Below, piece by piece: positions 50,001 to 56,458 of a stretch of DNA of 64,000 nt. Source of the DNA: JBBIQS01 sp037442205 (GTDB lineage: Bacteria; Myxococcota; Myxococcia; Myxococcales; UBA5297); assembly GCA_037442205.1 (NCBI GenBank), contig JBBIQS010000016.1, forward strand, positions 37,096 through 101,095. Reading direction: 5' to 3'. A program made the translations under genes and the position numbers. Below the pieces are notes generated by a model that searched no databases, was not told where the DNA came from, and saw nothing but the letters and a program-made list of their open reading frames with translations. How positions within the stretch are numbered: position 1 is the first letter of the stretch; each line of letters starts with the position of its first letter.

Positions 50001-50683
50001 AGCAGGCCATCGCCACCCTCGAGGACCTGCGCGATCAGGTCGAGCGGATGGGCGAGATCAACCTCACCGCCATCGAGGAGCACCAGGAGCTGCGCGAGCG
50101 GCACGAGTTCCTCAGCAACCAGCGCAAGGACCTGGAGCAGTCGCTGGCCCAGCTGCGGCGGGCGATCAGCCGCATCAACAAGACCAGCAAGGAGCGTTTC
50201 GAGCAGACCTTCGAGGCGATCAACGAGAAGTTCCAGCAGGTCTTCCCGCGGCTGTTCAACGGCGGCCGCGCTGGGCTGGTGATGATCCAGAGCGATGAGG
50301 GCGGCGAGCCGGGCATCGAGATCATGGCCCAGCCGCCGGGCAAGAAGCTGCAGAGCGTCAACCTGCTCTCCGGCGGCGAGAAGGCGCTGACCGCGGTCTC
50401 GCTGATCTTCGCCATCTTCCTCATCAAGCCGACCCCGTTCTGCCTGTTGGACGAGGTCGACGCCCCGCTCGACGAGGGCAACGTCGGCCGCTACAACGAC
50501 CTGGTGAAGGAGATGAGCAAGATCAGCCAGTTCATCCTCATCACCCACAACAAGCGCACCATGCAGGTGGCCGACGCCCTCTATGGCGTCACCATGGAGG
50601 AGCCCGGCGTCTCCAAGCTGGTGGGCGTCAAGATCGGCCAGCTCGCCGAGGAGAAGCCGGCCGAGCAGAAGGCCAGCGCCTAG
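47081..50683 (+). CDS. smc: Chromosome segregation protein SMC
   Basis: 1200 residues. Walker A GPNGCGKSNV near residue 31-40, N-terminal MRIRRLEICGFKSFMDRAVF; long coiled coil to about 480, hinge domain about 500-660 (GYGRGVRAVMAQAGG..GVVGGLLEG), return coil, then C-terminal ABC signature LLSGGEKALTAVSLIFAIF, Walker B CLLDEVDAPLDEGNVGRY and the D-loop. It forms a ring with ScpA/ScpB that loads on and segregates chromosomal DNA. GGGGAG precedes ATG. It stands directly after the DnaA-box-rich intergenic region and ends at a clear terminator. ScpAB are not in this window. Confidence 0.97.
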   Translation: MRIRRLEICGFKSFMDRAVFSFHDGVTGVVGPNGCGKSNVVDAIRWAMGEQSAKHLRGRSMEDVIFNGSESKPPLGMAEVTITFHNDHPELLPGQYQGFSEVAVTRRLFRNGESEYAINKTPCRLLDVTELFLGTGVGTKAYSIIEQGRIGLIVSSKPEDRRSLIEEAAGITRYKSRRKAAERKMEFTEQNLLRVGDILRELGTRLGVLERQARKAEKYKQLKAQMREIELHTASLRFLELTALTSAARAAIEGLSGEERELAEKVMAAEKAGEELREKLAADERAQQQLNDAAHKVDNEVKVGHANLEAYGREIEQAASRVAEGEKELAEIALARETFSKEQESLAAQKGELDSLASGDEKRMLEVRDLLAQLARDEEAGAARLDHERQFLVSALSRIAAGKSHLDNLARQRADLDKRLERTRLERDELQTRASDMEHSRHDFVQKLGNTRQLKLALEEKRQGEEEALQRARHELMENEARLIALREELADRRSRLQSLREIEKNYEGYGRGVRAVMAQAGGKAREQGVFGLVSDVVRAPAELERAVEAALGDKLSTIVVADKDKGLALAGYLKETREGRSAFLPLSLASHHDAPVPVDSAVPGVLGCAADLVSFEPEFTLLVRHLLGQVVVVRDLESAVNYSKAGRPQTVVTLDGELIEPTGGVVGGLLEGPGVGALQKKREIAELAEKVKVIESEYQVAQERQRRVNERIQQIEGALKGLSQDSHSEALSVVEQEKDLHKLSEDLAQARERLDRLTVEIDAMQRALSEMSAEETSAAGLSAQAESEREGRENKVRELSESLAALRAQIGDLTAERTSLQVKVAADFERRDAVEKSLARVASSLTELVDRQARLAASVEEARTRRLQLVEKVTASKVELEELAKKHAELTAQEQQARAACDALSEQLRAEEVQLRAVRKRLEELQSGLSSHALKEREYALELAHLTDSVRERHSVELAEELSRYHCLPPPSEQAIATLEDLRDQVERMGEINLTAIEEHQELRERHEFLSNQRKDLEQSLAQLRRAISRINKTSKERFEQTFEAINEKFQQVFPRLFNGGRAGLVMIQSDEGGEPGIEIMAQPPGKKLQSVNLLSGGEKALTAVSLIFAIFLIKPTPFCLLDEVDAPLDEGNVGRYNDLVKEMSKISQFILITHNKRTMQVADALYGVTMEEPGVSKLVGVKIGQLAEEKPAEQKASA

Positions 50684-50707
50684 CCGAAGTCGCCTCGATC
50701 TCCGTCC

Positions 50708-50746
50708 GCGGCCGGCCGTCCCTCGGGATGGCCGGCCGCTTCGTTT
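50708..50746 (+). terminator. Rho-independent terminator after smc
   Basis: Perfect 10-bp arms GCGGCCGGCC (50708-50717) and GGCCGGCCGC (50730-50739), loop GTCCCTCGGGAT which can pair further, then TTCGTTT (short T-rich tail). Confidence 0.75.
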
Positions 50747-50791
50747 GAGCGCCGCTTGAGTTGTGCGGACGGCTCTGTTTCCATCTCCACG

Positions 50792-52201
50792 ATGTCCCCG
50801 CGCCTGCTCATTCCGCTGTTGCTGGCCCTGGTGGCGGCGAAGCTCGCCGCCCAGCACCTGGCCGACGCCGACCTCTTCTGGCACCTGCGGTTGGGGCTGG
50901 ACATGCTCGAGCGCGGCGAGCTGCCGCGCACCGTCGAGTACACCTGGGCGCTGGCCGACAAGGCCTACCTCCCCAACGACTGGCTGGCGGAGCTGGCCTT
51001 CGCCGCCTCCTTCCGGATCGGCGGGTACCTCGGCGTGGCGATCCTCAAGGCCCTGCTCGCGGCTGGCCTCTCGATCGCTCTCTACTTCGCCTGCCTGGTG
51101 CGCGCCCGGGGCAACGCCCGAGCGGCCGGTCTGGCGGCGTTCATGGTGCTGTTCGTCGGGGCCACCAACTTCATCGCCCGCCCGGTGATGCTCGGGCATC
51201 TCTGCCTCGCCCTGGAGCTGCTGCTCGTGGAGCTCGCCTTCCACGGCCGCCCGCGCGCCGCACTGTTCCTGCCGGCGGTGTTCGCCCTGTGGGTCAACGT
51301 CCACGGCAGCTGGCCGCTGGGGATCGGGGCGCTGGCGGCGGCCACCGCCTACGAATGGCCGCTGCTGCGGCGGCTGGCCGGAGATCGGGTCCTCTCCGGC
51401 GCCGATCGCCTCCCTTTCCGCCTCGGCGCCGCCCTCTCCCTGTGCGCGCTCCTCCTCAACCCGGTGGGCGCCCGCATGTTGTTGCGCCCCTTCCAGCTAA
51501 TCGGGCGGCAGGCGGACATCACCGCCCTGAAGGAGTGGAGCCCGGTCCCGCTCGGGGACAAGAGCTCGTGGATCCTGTTCGCAGTGGCGGCCCTCCTCTT
51601 CGTCCTGCTCTGGCGCAGCCGCCTCAAGCGCCCGCTGGCCGAGGCCGGGCTGGCCGCCGCCTCCCTGGCGATGGCCCTCGCCTCGGCGCTCTACCATCTG
51701 GGCTTCGCGGTCCTGGCCGCGCCGCTGCTGGCCGGGCTCCTCGCCGAGAGGATTTCGCCGCACGGGTTTGAGAAGCGGGGCGTCAACCTCGCCGTCGCCG
51801 CCCTGGCCACAGTCCTGCTCGGGGCGCTCACCCTGGCGCAGTGGCGCCTGATCGACGAGGAGATCCGCCGGGAGGCGCCCGTCGAGGCGGTGGCCGCACT
51901 CGAGCGCTCCGGAGTCTCGGCGGCGCCGGGCTTCAACTACTTCGACTGGGGCGGATACCTGGTGCTGCGCCGCATCCCGACCTTCGTCGACGGGCGGCTC
52001 GAGCCCTTCCTGCACTCCGGGCTCTTCACCGCCTACCTCGACGTCGAGCGCCGGGGGGCGCTGGAGGAGTTGGAGCGGCGGCAGGTGAAGTGGGCGCTCA
52101 CCCCGGCGGATACGATCCTGGCGGCGCGGCTGCGCGCGGCTCCCGGCTGGCGGGCGGCTTTCGAGGACGGGCGTGCGGTGCTCTGGCTGCGCGAACCCTA
52201 G
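50792..52201 (+). CDS. Polytopic membrane protein, GT-C-like
   Basis: 469 residues with about ten membrane helices. The early motif ADADLFWHLRLGLDMLERGELPRTVEYTW is shared by a bacterial family of GT-C (ArnT/PMT-like) membrane glycosyltransferases, where the acidic residue in the first loop is catalytic; the C-terminal soluble part (NYFDWGGYLVLRRIPTFVDGRLEPF, ALTPADTILAARLRAAPGW) is also family-like. It probably transfers a sugar from a polyprenyl-phosphate donor in the envelope; the acceptor is unknown. ATG 50792 is the second in-frame start, chosen because the first puts a Ser-rich segment ahead of the first helix. Confidence 0.75.
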   Translation: MSPRLLIPLLLALVAAKLAAQHLADADLFWHLRLGLDMLERGELPRTVEYTWALADKAYLPNDWLAELAFAASFRIGGYLGVAILKALLAAGLSIALYFACLVRARGNARAAGLAAFMVLFVGATNFIARPVMLGHLCLALELLLVELAFHGRPRAALFLPAVFALWVNVHGSWPLGIGALAAATAYEWPLLRRLAGDRVLSGADRLPFRLGAALSLCALLLNPVGARMLLRPFQLIGRQADITALKEWSPVPLGDKSSWILFAVAALLFVLLWRSRLKRPLAEAGLAAASLAMALASALYHLGFAVLAAPLLAGLLAERISPHGFEKRGVNLAVAALATVLLGALTLAQWRLIDEEIRREAPVEAVAALERSGVSAAPGFNYFDWGGYLVLRRIPTFVDGRLEPFLHSGLFTAYLDVERRGALEELERRQVKWALTPADTILAARLRAAPGWRAAFEDGRAVLWLREP

Positions 52202-52288
52202 CGCACCGGCAGCACTCCCCTCGAGGCAGCTTGTGTTCGGGCGCTCTGGTGGCGACGCATCAGGCAAGCAGCTCATCCGAAGGGCGCC

Positions 52289-52891
52289 ATGCATCCCACC
52301 TCCCGCCGCAGCCCCCCGTCTCCGCCGGCCCCTGGCCCGCTGGCCGCAGCGCTCCTCTGCACCTGGGTCCTGGCGTGCGGGGGAGCCAGCAACTCGGAGG
52401 TCCGCGGCGGGCTGGGGGTGCTCACCGGCGGGACCGACACCTCGATGCTAGGGACCTTCCGGCTGGCCGATCCCTCCTTCGAGACCGAAGGCGCGCTGCG
52501 CCTGCTGGTGCTGCGGATGGACCGCACCTTCCACGCCGAGCTGATCGTCAGCTGCGCCAGCAAGCCCTGCGCGGCGGTGGCGATCGACGGCGGCTACCGC
52601 CAGATCCGCGACCTGCCCAACCCCAGCCGCGCCAACTCGATCAGCCTCTACGCTCAGTACACCGACCCGGCCGCCCAGCAGCCGGTGGACTACAACCTGT
52701 CGCTGCGCCGGGCGCTGGTGAAGAACTCGCCGCTGGTGGGCCTGTTCCACCAGGACTCGCCCGGCGATCCCGCCCCCTATTTCGAGCTCCTGCACCCGGA
52801 GGAGCTGTGGTGCGCCAGCCCCGACGACTGCGGCCAGCAGGGCTCGACCTGCCAGGCCAGCTGCACCGCCAACCTGTGCGGCTGCGAGTGA
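52289..52891 (+). CDS. Lipoprotein of unknown function
   Basis: 200 residues. Signal with lipobox WVLACG (lipidated Cys about residue 30) after a Pro/Ser-rich start, Gly/Ser/Asn tether, then a beta-rich domain (MLGTFRLADP, ALRLLVLRMDRTFHAELIVSC, DYNLSLRRALVKNSPLVGLFHQ) and a C-terminal Cys-rich tail (CASPDDCGQQGSTCQASCTANLCGCE). The tail is like the disulphide-rich lipoprotein ends seen elsewhere in this genome window. GAAGGG precedes ATG. Convergent with the FAD oxidoreductase; a weak hairpin lies between the stops. Confidence 0.7.
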   Translation: MHPTSRRSPPSPPAPGPLAAALLCTWVLACGGASNSEVRGGLGVLTGGTDTSMLGTFRLADPSFETEGALRLLVLRMDRTFHAELIVSCASKPCAAVAIDGGYRQIRDLPNPSRANSISLYAQYTDPAAQQPVDYNLSLRRALVKNSPLVGLFHQDSPGDPAPYFELLHPEELWCASPDDCGQQGSTCQASCTANLCGCE

Positions 52892-52904
52892 GCGCGGCCG
52901 CCGC

Positions 52905-54464
52905 TCACAGCTCGGGGCTCGGCGACAGCTGCGCAGCCGCCGCCTTGCGCAGCGCCGGGAAGTCCTCCAGCGCCGCCTGCGCCGCCAGCCAGCCACTGTA
53001 GATGGCCCCGCTGAATCCGCCGCCCGGGAACGACCAGGCCGAGCCGAAGTACAGCCCCTTGATCGGCGAGCGCACGTCGAGCCGGTTGAGGCCCGACTGG
53101 CGCACCAGCTGGGCGAAGCCGTAGACCGAGCCGTGGGGGTTGCGGGTGTAGCGCACCATGGTCCGCGGAGTCGCCACCTCGCACCACTCGATGGCCTCAT
53201 TGATCCCGGGGACCAGCTTCTCCAGCCGCTCCCGGAAGATCCGCTCCACCTGCTGCTTCTTGGCCTGGTAGTCGGGCTCGCTCAGGCTCTCCCAATCCGA
53301 CAGCCAGTCGCGGGCCACCAGCACCCCCAGGCCCTTGCCCGGGGGCGCCAGCCCGGTGTCGGCCTGGCCGTAGTCGACGAAGCTGTAGCCCCGCTGCGAG
53401 TAGTCGCTGCGCAGCTGCCGGCGCAGGCTGTCGAAGCCGTCGATCCCTTCCATCACGAAGGTCGAGTAGTGCCGGTGCCCGAGCTCGGAGAGCGGCCGGT
53501 TGAAACCCAGGTAGAGGCAGATCAGCGACAGGCTGGCGCGCCCGGCGCTCACCTTGCGCTGGAAGGCGGGGGCGGCGTCGGCGGGCAGCAGCTCGCGGGC
53601 GACCAGCGGCATCGCGGCGTTGGCCACCACCAGCGGCGCTCGCGCCTCGCCCTCCTCGTCGCTGCGCTTGTTCTTGAACCGCACCCCCGTCGCCCGCCCG
53701 TTCTCGAGCAGGATCCGGGTGGCCTCGGTGCGGGTCATCACCGTCCCGCCGTGCTTCTCGATGTCGCGGGCCAGGTAGTTCGACAGCTCCTGCGAGCCTC
53801 CCTTGATGAACCAGCTGCCGCCGACGAAGTAGCTGGCCTGCCCGAACGAGAAGTAGAGCATCGACAGCTGATCGGGGTTGTCGCCGTAGTACCCGAAGTT
53901 GGTGGCCAGGATCAGCTTGAGCTTGTCGTCGCGGAAGTGGGCGTCGAGGAATCCGGTGAGCGTCTGGTGGGAGGACTTGAAGAGGTTGGGGCACAGCAGC
54001 GGGATCAGCGGAATCAATCGGCGAAGCGAGCGCGGCTGGCTCGGCAGCCGAGCGCGCTCGCGCCGGGTCTTGAGGATGCGCTCGAAGAAGGCGGCGATCC
54101 CCTTCTTCTCGTGGGGAAAGCGCTCGGTCAGCGCCGCCATGGCCTTGTCCGCCGAGTCCGGCATCACGAAGTCGATGCCGTCGGCCACCAGCCGGTAGAA
54201 CTCGGGCAGCCGCACGAACTGGACGCCCTCGAAGACTCCCAGCTGATGGAAGATCTCGTGCTTGTGGTCGCCGACGTCGAGGCCATCGAGCTCGTGGAGC
54301 CCGACCTCGACCTTGAACTGGCCGTGCCGGTAGGTGGTGGCGTAGCCGCCGACCACTGCGTACTGCTCGAGCAGCAGCACCCGCTGCCCCTCGCGGGCAA
54401 GCTTGGCACCGGCGGTCAAGCCCCCCAGCCCACCGCCGATGACGATCGCGTCGTAGCTCGCCAT
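52905..54464 (-). CDS. FAD-dependent oxidoreductase, CrtI/retinol-saturase-like
   Basis: 519 residues. Dinucleotide-binding GxGxxG at the N-terminus (IVIGGGLGGLTAGAKLAREGQRVLLLEQ), second FAD region at the C-terminus (GLYFGSAWSFPGGGFSGAIYSGWLAA). The family includes phytoene desaturases, carotene isomerases and retinol saturases. No phytoene synthase is nearby, so a carotenoid substrate is only a guess. It lies directly downstream (same strand) of the 5'-nucleotidase-like gene with a 5-bp gap, so it may be the last gene of that operon. Confidence 0.85.
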   Translation of the reverse strand: MASYDAIVIGGGLGGLTAGAKLAREGQRVLLLEQYAVVGGYATTYRHGQFKVEVGLHELDGLDVGDHKHEIFHQLGVFEGVQFVRLPEFYRLVADGIDFVMPDSADKAMAALTERFPHEKKGIAAFFERILKTRRERARLPSQPRSLRRLIPLIPLLCPNLFKSSHQTLTGFLDAHFRDDKLKLILATNFGYYGDNPDQLSMLYFSFGQASYFVGGSWFIKGGSQELSNYLARDIEKHGGTVMTRTEATRILLENGRATGVRFKNKRSDEEGEARAPLVVANAAMPLVARELLPADAAPAFQRKVSAGRASLSLICLYLGFNRPLSELGHRHYSTFVMEGIDGFDSLRRQLRSDYSQRGYSFVDYGQADTGLAPPGKGLGVLVARDWLSDWESLSEPDYQAKKQQVERIFRERLEKLVPGINEAIEWCEVATPRTMVRYTRNPHGSVYGFAQLVRQSGLNRLDVRSPIKGLYFGSAWSFPGGGFSGAIYSGWLAAQAALEDFPALRKAAAAQLSPSPEL

Positions 54465-54469
54465 GTCGC

Positions 54470-55507
54470 CTACTTTCCCGGGGTCAAGGCCTCCGTCTGA
54501 GTCGGAGGAGCCGCGTAGTCGGGGACGTCCGCCCCGAGCGAGATGAAGCGGGTGGCCGCCGAGCCCTGGCCGTCCGCCGGCCTGGCAATGATGCGCATCG
54601 CCACCGCGGTGCGTTGGGTTGCCAGCCGGGCGCGCTGCTCCTCGGGCATTCGGGCCATCATGTTGTCGAGCTCGATCAGCTGATCCTTGGCGAGCCCGGC
54701 GTCGTTGCGGTCGAACAGCGGCGAGCCGTCGCCCAGCTCGAACAGCGCCAGCCCCAGCTGGCGCCCGCGCTCCCCCGCCCCGGTCAACAGCAGCGTGCCC
54801 ACCCGCTGCGTCAGGCTGGCGCGAGCGTCGTGCGCCTGGATGGCGTAGTCCACGCCCTTCATCGCCTGGGCCAGGGAAAGTGACTGGGTGTAGGGGGCGT
54901 GAATCAGCGCCACCACCAGCCGGGCGCCCTGCTTGCGCAGCGCGGCGCTTTCGCGGTTGGCCGCCTCCAGCGCCGGGGTCTGCCTGAGGCCAAAGCGGCC
55001 GAGCTCCAGCCCGTCGACGACCGCGAAGAGCCCAACCTTGACCCCCGCGACGTCAACCACCCGCCCACCCTCGAAGGCGCTCTTGCCGTTGGCTGCGCGC
55101 AGATTGGAGGCGAGCAGCGGAATCTTGGCGGCGGCGGCCAGCTTGCGCAGCTGGGCGATTCCCAAGGCCAGCTCGCCCTCTCCGACGGCGAGGGCGGCGT
55201 AGCCCATCTGCCCCATGGCCTGCATCACCTGCTCGGCCCGCTGAGTCGCGGCGGCGTCGAGGGCGCCGTCCTTGGGAAGGCCAACCGAGAGAGCGTCGCC
55301 GGCGTCGACCAGCAGCGCCGGCCCCTGCGCGCGCAGGCGCTGGACGGCGGTCAGGCGCCGGGGCAATCCGCCGGCGGGGCCGGTGCGGCAGCCGCAGGGA
55401 GCGACCTCGCCGCCGTTGTCTCCGGAGAAGAGGAGCGTGACTCGCGCCGGCGAGGGGACCGCCGGAGTGGCGGCCAGCGTGGCGACGGCGACGAGGATCA
55501 GGCTCAC
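54470..55507 (-). CDS. Exported 5'-nucleotidase-like metallophosphoesterase
   Basis: 345 residues starting GTG (V-S-L-I-L), with a signal peptide (LILVAVATLAATPAVPSPA) and an N-terminal UshA/5'-nucleotidase-like layout: TLLFSGDNGGEVAPCGCRTGPAGGLPRRLTAVQRLRAQGPALLVDAGDALSVG. The GDN and DAGD segments are at the expected metal positions, but the canonical second metal-loop NHE and GHxH blocks are not clear, so activity is uncertain. The APCGC pair is probably a disulphide. GTGA start-stop overlap with the upstream CpoB-like gene implies co-translation. Confidence 0.7.
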   Translation of the reverse strand: MSLILVAVATLAATPAVPSPARVTLLFSGDNGGEVAPCGCRTGPAGGLPRRLTAVQRLRAQGPALLVDAGDALSVGLPKDGALDAAATQRAEQVMQAMGQMGYAALAVGEGELALGIAQLRKLAAAAKIPLLASNLRAANGKSAFEGGRVVDVAGVKVGLFAVVDGLELGRFGLRQTPALEAANRESAALRKQGARLVVALIHAPYTQSLSLAQAMKGVDYAIQAHDARASLTQRVGTLLLTGAGERGRQLGLALFELGDGSPLFDRNDAGLAKDQLIELDNMMARMPEEQRARLATQRTAVAMRIIARPADGQGSAATRFISLGADVPDYAAPPTQTEALTPGK

Positions 55508-56400
55508 GGCTTGCCAGGCTTCTTGGCGCCCTTCTGTTTCTTGAGCGCCTCCAGCCGCTGCTTGGCGGTCTTGGCGGCCTCGCTCTTCGGGAAGGAGGCC
55601 ACCACCTCCTCCAGCGCCAGCCGCGACTCCTCGTTCATCTTGAGGCCGGCGAAGCAATCGGAGGTCCGGAGCAGCGCCTCGGGGAGCTGGTCGCTCTTGT
55701 TGAAGTTCTTGTTGATCTCGCCGTACTCGCTCAGGGCGGCGCGCCAGTCCTTGGCGTCGGCGAAGCTGTTGCCCAGCTCGAGGTGGACCTTGGCCGCCAG
55801 CGCCACCGAGTCCTTGTCCTTGGCGCTGCCGAACTTCTTGAGCCAATCGTTGGCGAGGGAGCGGCCGGTGGCCGGCTCGCTCTCGAGCTTCTGGAAGACC
55901 AGCTCGGCGAAGCCCTTCTTGTCGGTGGGCTTCTCCACCGCCTCGACCGCCTTCTTGCCTTCGTCGGACTTGTCGGCCTTATCGGCCTTATCGGCGGCGG
56001 CTGCGGCGACCTTGGCCTCTTTCTCCTTGATCAGCTTGAGGGCCTGGTCGAGCTCGTCGATGCGGTGCTGGTAGGCCTCGACCTGGCCGCGCAGGCTGTT
56101 CAGGTCCTGCATTACCTGCTCCATCTGCACGCCGATGTCGGCGCCGGTGCGGCGGGCGGCCTTGTCGAGCAGCGACAGCGCCCCCTCGACCTCCTTCACC
56201 TTCTCGTCGAGCTTGGGGATCTGGGCCTCGAGGCGCTCCTTCTGCCGGCGCAGCGCCTCCTCGAGCTCGCGGTTGGTGACCTCGAGCTTGTCGAGGCGCT
56301 CCTCCATCATCTTTCCGCGCTCGGCAGGGTAGAAGCAGCCGCCCAGGGGCGCGAGGAGCAGGGAGATCAGGATCTTCTTCTGGATTTCGGCGCGTCTCAT
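55504..56400 (-). CDS. CpoB/YbgF-like coiled-coil TPR lipoprotein
   Basis: 298 residues. Lipobox LAPLGGC (lipidated Cys about residue 22 from ATG 56400), N-terminal coiled coil (MMEERLDKLEVTNRELEEALRRQKERLEAQIPKLDEKVKEVEG) with a Lys/Asp/Ala-rich linker (KADKADKADKSDEGKKAVE), then a TPR-like C-terminal domain (AALSEYGEINKNFNKSDQLPEALLRTSDCFAGLKMNEESRLALEEVV). This is the CpoB/YbgF layout, a periplasmic factor linked to the Tol-Pal system and peptidoglycan synthesis. Its TGA overlaps the GTG of the next gene by 4 bp. Usual length is close. Confidence 0.82.
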   Translation of the reverse strand: MRRAEIQKKILISLLLAPLGGCFYPAERGKMMEERLDKLEVTNRELEEALRRQKERLEAQIPKLDEKVKEVEGALSLLDKAARRTGADIGVQMEQVMQDLNSLRGQVEAYQHRIDELDQALKLIKEKEAKVAAAAADKADKADKSDEGKKAVEAVEKPTDKKGFAELVFQKLESEPATGRSLANDWLKKFGSAKDKDSVALAAKVHLELGNSFADAKDWRAALSEYGEINKNFNKSDQLPEALLRTSDCFAGLKMNEESRLALEEVVASFPKSEAAKTAKQRLEALKKQKGAKKPGKP

Positions 56401-56458
56401 CGTGGGGCCAACCATAGCAGATGGCTTCGGATGGGGTCACCGGAAGGGCCGTGAATCG

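Noticed and set aside
47063..51304. 1413-codon open frame on the minus strand opposite smc
   Set aside because: Low-complexity Leu/Gly/Ala/Gln translation that mirrors the coiled-coil codons of smc; high GC leaves antisense frames open.
52888..52908. Small palindrome between convergent lipoprotein and FAD oxidoreductase genes as terminator
   Set aside because: Only a 7-bp stem (GTGAGCG/CGCTCAC) with no T-tract; it may be by chance.
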